Assembly: GCA_946479435.1 (NCBI GenBank) | Contig: CAMLFX010000120.1 | Location: 1-7,171, forward strand | DNA length: 7,171 nt | Reading direction: 5' to 3' | DNA from: an uncultured Sphingobacteriales bacterium | GTDB lineage: Bacteria > Bacteroidota > Bacteroidia > Chitinophagales > Chitinophagaceae | Part shown: piece by piece, positions 1 through 5,608 of the stretch | Numbering within the stretch: position 1 is the first letter of the stretch | How the letters are laid out: each line of letters begins with the position of its first letter | Notes under the pieces: generated by a model | The model's input: the letters and a program-made list of their open reading frames with translations, nothing else | The model's database searches: none | What the model was told of the DNA's origin: nothing | Position numbers and translations under genes: made by a program

Positions 1-7
1 TTGAGCC

Positions 8-15
8 TATATTTG
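8..15 (+). promoter_or_regulatory. Possible Bacteroidota -7 promoter element (TATATTTG)
   Basis: TATATTTG matches the TAnnTTTG -7 consensus known for the primary sigma factor of Bacteroidota. It lies 19 bases before the ATG of the hydratase gene, so the transcript would have a very short leader of about a dozen bases. The partner -33 TTTG element would fall off the left edge of the window, so only half of the promoter can be tested. The bases between the element and the ATG hold no Shine-Dalgarno sequence, which is usual in this phylum. Confidence 0.4.
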
Positions 16-33
16 CAGTAAAATCAGACACAA

Positions 34-47
34 CATGCAGCATGCAG
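34..47 (+). repeat. Tandem 7-bp duplication CATGCAG over the start codon
   Basis: CATGCAG occurs twice back to back, giving two ATG triplets at 35 and 42 in different frames. Only the ATG at 35 is in frame with the hydratase; the one at 42 opens a nine-codon frame ending at TAG 69-71. An in-frame TGA at 2-4 and the lack of any other standard in-frame start between it and 35 support ATG 35 as the true start. Confidence 0.7.
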
Positions 48-808
48 ACGGCTATGTGCGTAGTAGTATAGAACTGGGCATAGCAACTATCGAGTTTTAT
101 CATCCCTCAAGCAACTCCCTGCCCGGCGAAATTCTTAACGACCTGGCTAAAACCATAAATGATATAGGTATTGACGACCGCGTAAAAGTAATTGTATTGC
201 GTAGCGCAGGTGACAGGGCGTTTTGCGCAGGTGCATCGTTCGATGAATTGGTAGCAATAGAAAACGAGGCTGATGGTAAAAAATTCTTCAGCGGTTTTGC
301 CAATGTTATCAACGCAATGCGTAAATGCCATAAGTTCATCATAGGCCGTGTGCAAGGTAAGGCTGTAGGTGGCGGTGTTGGCCTTGTGGCTGCAACAGAT
401 TATGCTATTGCAATTGAAGATGCTTCAGTAAAGCTAAGTGAGCTGGCTGTAGGCATTGGCCCGTTTGTGGTAGGCCCGGCAGTAGAACGAAAAGTTGGTC
501 TTTCTTCTTACTCACAATTAGCAATAGATGCTACCGAATGGCGTTCGGCTGAGTGGGCTAAGAAACATGGCCTTTATGCAGAGATACATAGCAATATAGA
601 TGAAGTAGATGATGCTGTAAAAAGCCTGGCTAACCGATTATCGCATAGCAGCCCCGATGCTATGGCACAGCTTAAAAAAGTATTCTGGCAAGGAACTGAA
701 CATTGGGACACTTTGCTTTCTGACCGCGCAGCAATTAGCGGGCGTTTGGTACTAAGCGAATTTACACGCAATGCAATCAACAAATTCAAAACAAAAACAG
801 TTAATTAA
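35..808 (+). CDS. Enoyl-CoA hydratase/isomerase family protein
   Basis: A complete 257-residue crotonase-fold protein, the usual length for the family, predicted to be cytoplasmic and to act on an acyl-CoA thioester in fatty-acid or branched-chain amino-acid breakdown. Visible signatures are the N-terminal strand and HPSSNSLPG segment (23-31), the CoA/oxyanion-hole segment FCAGASFDEL (63-72), the second oxyanion glycines GGGVGL (112-117), and KLSE ending in Glu136. Aligned by eye to rat mitochondrial hydratase, Glu136 corresponds to catalytic Glu164, while the Glu144 position is Gly116. From memory, GGGVGL plus LSE is also seen in LiuC/GnyH-type methylglutaconyl-CoA hydratases of leucine degradation, so a relative of those is plausible, but the exact substrate cannot be read from sequence. 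The gene is transcribed toward the glycan operon and ends 19 bp from it. It appears to be a single gene under its own promoter (element at 8-15) and unrelated to the polysaccharide genes. Family assignment is firm; substrate is not. Confidence 0.93.
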   Translation: MQHADGYVRSSIELGIATIEFYHPSSNSLPGEILNDLAKTINDIGIDDRVKVIVLRSAGDRAFCAGASFDELVAIENEADGKKFFSGFANVINAMRKCHKFIIGRVQGKAVGGGVGLVAATDYAIAIEDASVKLSELAVGIGPFVVGPAVERKVGLSSYSQLAIDATEWRSAEWAKKHGLYAEIHSNIDEVDDAVKSLANRLSHSSPDAMAQLKKVFWQGTEHWDTLLSDRAAISGRLVLSEFTRNAINKFKTKTVN

Positions 809-811
809 ATA

Positions 812-840
812 AAAAAGCCGGTAAATTTTACTGGCTTTTT
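812..840. terminator. Bidirectional intrinsic terminator between convergent genes
   Basis: A5 followed by GCCGGTAA (817-824), a three-base loop, then TTACTGGC (828-835) and T5 makes a hairpin flanked by A and T tracts on both sides. On the plus strand the stem has a single G-U pair (820/832) and is followed by TTTTTCTTTT. Read on the minus strand the same pair becomes a C/A mismatch, so the stem is somewhat weaker, but it is followed by TTTTTT. It would end both the hydratase transcript and the polysaccharide operon. The stop codon and last codons of the minus-strand glycosyltransferase lie within one arm. Confidence 0.88.
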
Positions 841-1952
841 CTTTTGAAACTTTCTGCTGCATCCAGCAATACCTGCTCATAGCTATCAACTATATATGGC
901 CAGCTATATTGCTTACGTATCTTATCAAGATTATTATCGATAAATATTTGATAATCTTTTTTCTCTTTAGCTGTTTTTATTATTTCACTTAGTTCTGCAT
1001 CATTTGAAAAATAAAGTGCATCATCGCCTAACACAGCTTTATTAAACACATTATCATGTGCTACAATCAAAGTACTACAACCCATTGCTTCCAGTAAAGA
1101 TGGATTGGTACCCCCTACTGAATGGCCATGAAAATACAGGTTTGAATAATACCGCAGGTTGTTGATAATATTAATATCATAGATAGCACCCTCAAAGCGT
1201 ATATTATCATGTTCACCATAAATAGTTTTCAGGTAGGTACCAAACTCATTGCCTGTATTCCCAATAACTACAAGTGTTTGTTTTGAGCCACTTTGCAAAT
1301 AACCTTTTATAATTATCTCAATATTGTTCTCAGGTTCCATACGTGCGATGAGCATATTATATCCGTATGGCTGTAAATTGAATTGACTAAGTGCAGTAGC
1401 ATCAGGAGCATCGAAAATATGAGCGCCATACGCTATAAAATGAGATTCTTTTTGATATTCGTTTTTAAGGTATTGCTGTATGCCTGTTGAATCGGCAACT
1501 AACACATCAGCATGAAGAGCAGCCCAGCGTTCTGCAATCTTTAAAAACATTTGTGCTTTTTTAGAATACTTGCTACGCTTCCACTCCAACCCATCCATAT
1601 TTACCACGTTGCTGCAATATTTTGGCCAGCGCCAATACCATATACTATTGCTGGTATAGCCTAATTGCAGCAGCACATCGTAATCCCGCTTTCTTGCATC
1701 GTTGATACAATTCAGGTCGTAAATAAACTGGCCTGGTGTACCCATTTTATGTTCAGGATCGTAGCAATGTATAATCTTTACACCATTCCACTCTTTTTCC
1801 TGATATTCATGGTTATGACCACTGTATACCCACACCCTATGGCCTTTGGCCACCAAACCAGCTGCCAGGTATTCGGCACATTGCTCAAATCCGCCATAAC
1901 GATTTGGGATACCACGTGTACCCAGGATACCTATTTTAAGAGAAATACTCAT
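828..1952 (-). CDS. DUF1972-family glycosyltransferase (GT4-like, rhamnosyltransferase type)
   Basis: A 374-residue GT-B fold glycosyltransferase, full length for the group. The N-terminal domain opens with GTRGIPNRYGGFE (11-23), the hallmark of the DUF1972 family, followed by NMDGLEW (118-124) and ADSTGIQ (153-159). The C-terminal donor domain has ARMEPENN (203-210) and HGHSVGGTNPSLLEAM (275-290). Known members include streptococcal WchF/Cps2T-type capsule rhamnosyltransferases, so a sugar transfer, perhaps of rhamnose, from a nucleotide sugar onto a lipid-linked acceptor at the inner membrane face is likely; the actual sugar is not readable. In the usual GT4 E-x7-E motif the second Glu is present (E288) but the first position is Gly280. 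It is the last gene of the operon, 26 bp after the previous stop, and its final codons run into the terminator. There is no clear Shine-Dalgarno; the ATG at 1952 gives the strand start expected before the glycine-rich loop. Confidence 0.9.
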   Translation of the reverse strand: MSISLKIGILGTRGIPNRYGGFEQCAEYLAAGLVAKGHRVWVYSGHNHEYQEKEWNGVKIIHCYDPEHKMGTPGQFIYDLNCINDARKRDYDVLLQLGYTSNSIWYWRWPKYCSNVVNMDGLEWKRSKYSKKAQMFLKIAERWAALHADVLVADSTGIQQYLKNEYQKESHFIAYGAHIFDAPDATALSQFNLQPYGYNMLIARMEPENNIEIIIKGYLQSGSKQTLVVIGNTGNEFGTYLKTIYGEHDNIRFEGAIYDINIINNLRYYSNLYFHGHSVGGTNPSLLEAMGCSTLIVAHDNVFNKAVLGDDALYFSNDAELSEIIKTAKEKKDYQIFIDNNLDKIRKQYSWPYIVDSYEQVLLDAAESFKRKSQ

Positions 1953-1978
1953 TGATTGTTAGCAGCTGCAAAAAAACA
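1953..1978 (-). other. Short intergenic gap with T7 run and GCAGCTGC palindrome
   Basis: This is the only real gap inside the polysaccharide operon. In the direction of transcription it carries a run of seven T, then the 8-bp palindrome GCAGCTGC (1962-1969), then an A-rich stretch before the ATG. There is no stem before the T run, so it does not look like a terminator, and no TAnnTTTG element is visible. I see no convincing promoter or ribosome binding site. Confidence 0.5.
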
Positions 1979-3058
1979 CTAAACTTTTAAAACTTGCTTA
2001 TATGCCAGCAAAGTTTCTTCTGCTGCACGCTTCCATGTATATTCCTTCAATATACGCTGCCTGAAATTCTCATTATATGGTGCATTATATGCGGCTTCTA
2101 CCGCATTTTTTATCGATTCTGTACTATCAGGGTCGCAATACCAGGCATCATCTTTAAAATAATCGCGTGTATCACCTTTATCTGTTACTACAATATTGCA
2201 ACCCATTACAGCTGCCTCTAATGAGGACAAGCCTGTAGTTTCAAAATAGCTGGGCAGCACGTGTACTCTAGCATTACTGTAAGCAGTATACAGCACATCT
2301 CCGTCTATCCAACCGTCCATGTATACATTACCTGCAGCTTCTGCTTTACAAGCTTCATAATAAGCCATATTATTGGGCGATGCCTTACCATAAAGAAATA
2401 ATCTATAAACTGTATTATTCAAAGCCTGAATTAACCTCAGTTGATTTTTTCTTGTTTCAATACGCCCCATACATAATACTGCATCTTTATATTTTTCACT
2501 GATGGGATATTGCCGACCGGTCATTTCAAGGTTGATACCATTAGGCACAACTCTGTATGCAGTCTGTATTGGATATTTAGTCGTTAGCCTTCTGTATTCA
2601 CTTTCCGAATTAGGTAATAGCATAGCTGCGTTACGCGCAGCTTTTAATATGGCCGCCCTATGGCCTAACCATAAATACTCTTTACTAACTATCTTCTCTC
2701 CGTTCTTTATTGCTCTCGCTATGGCCTTGATATATTCCAACCGTTCATCAGAAAATATTTTACCTAAAATACTTTTAAAGCCTTTCTCCTTGTCTTTTAC
2801 CGACTCATATTCTACAAATATGGTCGATATCAAATATGGCTTATGCGATAGCCTTGCATGCTTTAATATATCTGCCGGGCGAATGATATTGAAGAAATGA
2901 AGCAAGTCATACTTACTATAATCGATCTTTTCGTGAGAAAGGTAAATATCCACTTCCACTCCCATTAAGCGCAGGTTGGCTGCCGTTTCCTCAAGCTGGG
3001 TAGTATCGCCGCCGGCGGAGGTGTAGAGTGTAGAGCGAGATATGTAAGCTATTCTCAT
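1979..3058 (-). CDS. GT4-family glycosyltransferase
   Basis: A 359-residue GT-B glycosyltransferase of the large GT4 group. The N-terminal acceptor domain carries the glycine loop SAGGDTTQ (14-21). The linker region has VVPNGI (170-175). The donor-binding domain shows MGRIETRKNQ (197-206) and a complete E-x7-E motif, E273 to E281, in the segment ETTGLSSLEAA. No signal peptide or membrane span is evident, so it should work in the cytoplasm or on the membrane's inner face, adding one sugar to the growing lipid-linked repeat unit. Donor and acceptor cannot be predicted. Its ATG overlaps the stop of the upstream GT2 gene as ATGA (3055-3058), so translation is probably coupled. The fold and motifs are clear and complete; the specific role is inferred from context. 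Confidence 0.92.
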   Translation of the reverse strand: MRIAYISRSTLYTSAGGDTTQLEETAANLRLMGVEVDIYLSHEKIDYSKYDLLHFFNIIRPADILKHARLSHKPYLISTIFVEYESVKDKEKGFKSILGKIFSDERLEYIKAIARAIKNGEKIVSKEYLWLGHRAAILKAARNAAMLLPNSESEYRRLTTKYPIQTAYRVVPNGINLEMTGRQYPISEKYKDAVLCMGRIETRKNQLRLIQALNNTVYRLFLYGKASPNNMAYYEACKAEAAGNVYMDGWIDGDVLYTAYSNARVHVLPSYFETTGLSSLEAAVMGCNIVVTDKGDTRDYFKDDAWYCDPDSTESIKNAVEAAYNAPYNENFRQRILKEYTWKRAAEETLLAYKQVLKV

Positions 3059-4020
3059 TTAGGCTTCTTTTTAAATAGCTTATAAAAATTCGTGCGCACG
3101 GCTGCGGGCAAAAAAGAAAAAAGATATAATACGTAAGAGTTAGGATTCTTAGGGAAATAATGAATTGCTTTCCTGAGGTTTATTCGCGCCTGGGCCGCAT
3201 CAGGATTATTCCAAAGGTATTTCTTAGCAATCATTGAATAGTATGAAGCCTGTTTGTAATGTTCCAGGTTTTGTCCCGAAATAATCGCTCTCAGTTCCAT
3301 AGCATCATCATCGGTAACAAATCCATTGTGTATCGATCTCTGCCTGATTTCCGTAAAGTGCTTGCCCCTCCATTTTTCATCGATGGTAACCGATTCGGGA
3401 TTGAAACGCACATTTAAAACTATATCGTGGGTATTGCATACCACGCCTATCTCTATCAGCTTTTTCCAAAACAAATGATCTTCAAATGTCCAGGCATTTT
3501 TAGGATACAAGCCAGCCTGCAATGCCGCTTGCTTATAAAATGTAACACACGGGTGTATAAAGGGACATTTGTAATCAACTGCTGCTTTTATTTCTTCATA
3601 AGTATGACCGGGGGGCACAAGGTGCATTAAAAAATTCCCATCCTTATCCATCACATTAGCTTCACCGCCAACCATAATGCATTCGGAGTTATTCTCCAAA
3701 AAATCAACCTGTAGCTGCAACCTATCTGGCAGGCAAACGTCATCGGCATCCATACGGGCTATCAGGATTCCTTTGCTCATCGTTATTCCTTCGTTCAATG
3801 AAGTAATTAAACCTTTATTAGGTTGATCGACCAGGACTATACGCGGGTCATTATATCTTTTTATTACAGAAAGCGTTTCATCTTTAGACCCATCGTTTAT
3901 TATCAGAAATTCAAAATCGGTATAAGTTTGATTTAGAATACTTTCAATAGCTTCATCAATATACGGGCCTGCATTGTATGCAGGCATTAGCACGGTAATA
4001 TATGGTTTAGTATCAGGCAT
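3055..4020 (-). CDS. GT2-family glycosyltransferase
   Basis: A 321-residue GT-A fold transferase. The nucleotide-sugar domain shows PAYN (13-16), NDGS (42-45), the metal-binding DADD (91-94) within ARMDADD, and a likely catalytic base pair E180-D181 in FEDHLFW. After the catalytic core, residues from about 230 form a helical tail (AKKYLWNNPDAAQ, then KAIHYFPKNP), ending in a hydrophobic then lysine-rich stretch (298-321) that could hold the protein against the membrane. It would transfer one sugar to the lipid-linked repeat unit. The ATG at 4020 overlaps the previous gene's stop by 8 bp. A GGAG lies four bases upstream, one of few Shine-Dalgarno-like sequences here. An in-frame Met12 is not a likely start, because it would remove the first beta strand ahead of PAYN. 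Confidence 0.93.
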   Translation of the reverse strand: MPDTKPYITVLMPAYNAGPYIDEAIESILNQTYTDFEFLIINDGSKDETLSVIKRYNDPRIVLVDQPNKGLITSLNEGITMSKGILIARMDADDVCLPDRLQLQVDFLENNSECIMVGGEANVMDKDGNFLMHLVPPGHTYEEIKAAVDYKCPFIHPCVTFYKQAALQAGLYPKNAWTFEDHLFWKKLIEIGVVCNTHDIVLNVRFNPESVTIDEKWRGKHFTEIRQRSIHNGFVTDDDAMELRAIISGQNLEHYKQASYYSMIAKKYLWNNPDAAQARINLRKAIHYFPKNPNSYVLYLFSFLPAAVRTNFYKLFKKKPK

Positions 4021-5608
4021 CTAACTCCGGCTTATAAACATCTTTAAATAACAACAGTTCAAAAACAACTGTTAGGGATAACATTTCGAACCAATATTCA
4101 AAACCGAAAAAAGCCAGAACTATCAATAAAACATACCTGCTATACCCTATTTTTTTCCATTTTTTGACAGCAAACCCTACATAGCAGCATAGAAATAATA
4201 ATACACCAAGCATGCCATATTCCCCGCTTACCTGGTTGTAAACGCTATTAGGCATATTGATTGTAGAATGTTCAGACACAGGTAATGCTAACACATATAG
4301 AAGCGTGTACAAATGATAATGCACAAAAACCGGGCTTATATATATGTCTTTTATCGGGTAGCTGCCCTGCATATTTAAGCCCGTCATTTTAATAGCGAGT
4401 TTAGATGAAAAATTACCAATACCTGCCCCGAATATAAAATCGGTAATGCTACCCTTTAGATAAACTAATGTTTGAGTAAATGAATAAAGCTTTATAGGCC
4501 GGTAATACGTACTTAATGGTGTCTGTTCGTATTTGCGCCCATACCACTGTTCTATTAAGCTTTGCAAAAAGTCTTGTTTCAGTATAACATTTGCGCCCTC
4601 GCCAGCTGAGGCTTTCTTATAGAATTGTACATATTTTATATTATCTGCATAGTCTATAAATAAAGTATCATTAGTATTTAGTTTATAATAGCTTTCTTTA
4701 CCAGCGGTTATTAGATAGCTTCTCAGTGATTGTTCTAAAGCATTCTGCCCCCCAACAACAATTTGCTCTTTAAGCTTATTTGAGTCCAGTTTTCTAAGGC
4801 TTACCGATAAAGACTGGTTATTACCCATTGAATACGTGGTATTTATATACTTCAGATTAAGCGGTGATAGTATAGGATAAAGCACCAATACGAATAATAG
4901 GGATACACGAACATTACGCCTTACCGCTTTATCTTTTACGGAAATATGCAGCAAGACCAACATACCTGCCAATGATAGAAGCGTAAAGTTACTAGTACAT
5001 AGTAAACAGGTAAACAAGCATGCTAGTGAAAATTTAAAATCCTTATTGTATAAAAAATAGATGACGCCCAATGTACTGGCCATAGCATTGGTTACCGAAT
5101 TACTACTAAATATCCCTTTGATATGATCACCTGTTGAGGCGCCAAAATATTCGCTCGCCTCCCAATACCAATAGGGTATTATATGGTGAGAACGGAACAT
5201 TAGTTGTATCAACGCCACAATGCTTATGAATATATTTATTGCAAAAAAAGCTTTGATAGTATTTGCAACGCGAGTAGTATCAATATTTCTTACGGTAACG
5301 AAAATGAGATAGGATATCAATCCACCGCATATCCATATACTTACACCCAAAAAATAACCTGTAAAATATTCTGAAGTTTTGAAAGAATGCTGAACAAGCG
5401 ACGAAACAGTACCGGAAAAAGCTATGAGAAAATAGAACCATGTAAGCGACACAGGCTTCTTAAACTGATAGTTTTTAAATATTAAAATTAAAAAATATAT
5501 AAATATTGCTGCTACCTTTACATATATTTTAACATAAGTAGCAGCACATAAAAACGCAAGAAGTGCCCAATCAATATTTTTATAAAATGACTTTTCTGAG
5601 TTAGGCAT
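4013..5608 (-). CDS. Wzy-type polysaccharide polymerase / O-antigen-ligase-like membrane protein
   Basis: A 531-residue integral membrane protein with about ten to twelve hydrophobic spans. Spans are dense between about residues 12 and 250 and again from about 425 to 520. Between them lies a long, mostly polar segment (about 251-425) that is probably the large periplasmic loop of O-antigen polymerase/ligase proteins. It holds GAGIGNF (394-400), the G-x-G-x-x-x-F pattern common in this superfamily. Just before the last spans is NMPNSVYNQVSGEYGMLGVL (451-470), resembling the usual H-N-x-Y-x-x-x-x-x-E-x-G-x-x-G segment. The family either joins repeat units (Wzy) or attaches finished glycan to lipid A core or protein (WaaL/PglL). 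The position between glycosyltransferases and next to a flippase favours polymerase. The two hydrophobic blocks use AT-rich codons. Start and stop both overlap neighbours by 8 bp. Superfamily is likely; polymerase versus ligase is inference. Confidence 0.8.
   Translation of the reverse strand: MPNSEKSFYKNIDWALLAFLCAATYVKIYVKVAAIFIYFLILIFKNYQFKKPVSLTWFYFLIAFSGTVSSLVQHSFKTSEYFTGYFLGVSIWICGGLISYLIFVTVRNIDTTRVANTIKAFFAINIFISIVALIQLMFRSHHIIPYWYWEASEYFGASTGDHIKGIFSSNSVTNAMASTLGVIYFLYNKDFKFSLACLFTCLLCTSNFTLLSLAGMLVLLHISVKDKAVRRNVRVSLLFVLVLYPILSPLNLKYINTTYSMGNNQSLSVSLRKLDSNKLKEQIVVGGQNALEQSLRSYLITAGKESYYKLNTNDTLFIDYADNIKYVQFYKKASAGEGANVILKQDFLQSLIEQWYGRKYEQTPLSTYYRPIKLYSFTQTLVYLKGSITDFIFGAGIGNFSSKLAIKMTGLNMQGSYPIKDIYISPVFVHYHLYTLLYVLALPVSEHSTINMPNSVYNQVSGEYGMLGVLLFLCCYVGFAVKKWKKIGYSRYVLLIVLAFFGFEYWFEMLSLTVVFELLLFKDVYKPELDA
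4331..4383 (-). repeat. Imperfect inverted repeat inside the Wzy-like gene
   Basis: CGGGCTTATATAT (4331-4343) and ATATTTAAGCCCG (4371-4383) are complementary at 12 of 13 positions, with one T/T mismatch, around a 27-base spacer. It could form a hairpin in the message. It lies wholly in coding sequence for the large loop region and may be chance; see the perfect repeat at 6601-6659 for a stronger case. Confidence 0.45.

Noticed and set aside
927..958. 8-bp inverted repeat AAGATTAT/ATAATCTT within the DUF1972 gene
   Set aside because: AT-rich, short and with overlapping alternative pairings; several such repeats are expected by chance.
1665..1955. Plus-strand open frame of 96 codons opposite the DUF1972 gene
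   Set aside because: Antisense to the conserved N-terminal domain of a real gene, with a Cys/Ile-rich translation typical of antisense reading.
2502..2900. Plus-strand open frame of 132 codons opposite a GT4 gene
   Set aside because: It lies wholly antisense to a glycosyltransferase with intact motifs, resembles no family and has no promoter of its own; it is a shadow of the coding strand.
3009..3018. GC-rich palindrome CCGCCGGCGG in an AT-rich gene
   Set aside because: It sits over the Ala-Gly-Gly codons of the conserved glycine-rich loop, so coding constraint explains it.
3426..3445. Hairpin CGTGG(G)TAT/ATACCACG in the GT2 gene
   Set aside because: Short stem with a bulge, inside ordinary coding sequence and with no T tract; no support for a function.
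3967..3985. Perfect 8-bp hairpin GCCTGCAT/ATGCAGGC with three-base loop near the GT2 start
   Set aside because: It encodes the conserved PAYNAG motif, whose repeated Ala/Asn codons account for it; stems of this length are expected by chance in 7 kb.
3985..3987. In-frame Met12 (ATGCCTGCATAC, resembling the true start ATGCCTGATAC) as an alternative GT2 start
   Set aside because: Starting there would remove the first beta strand of the GT-A fold directly before PAYN.
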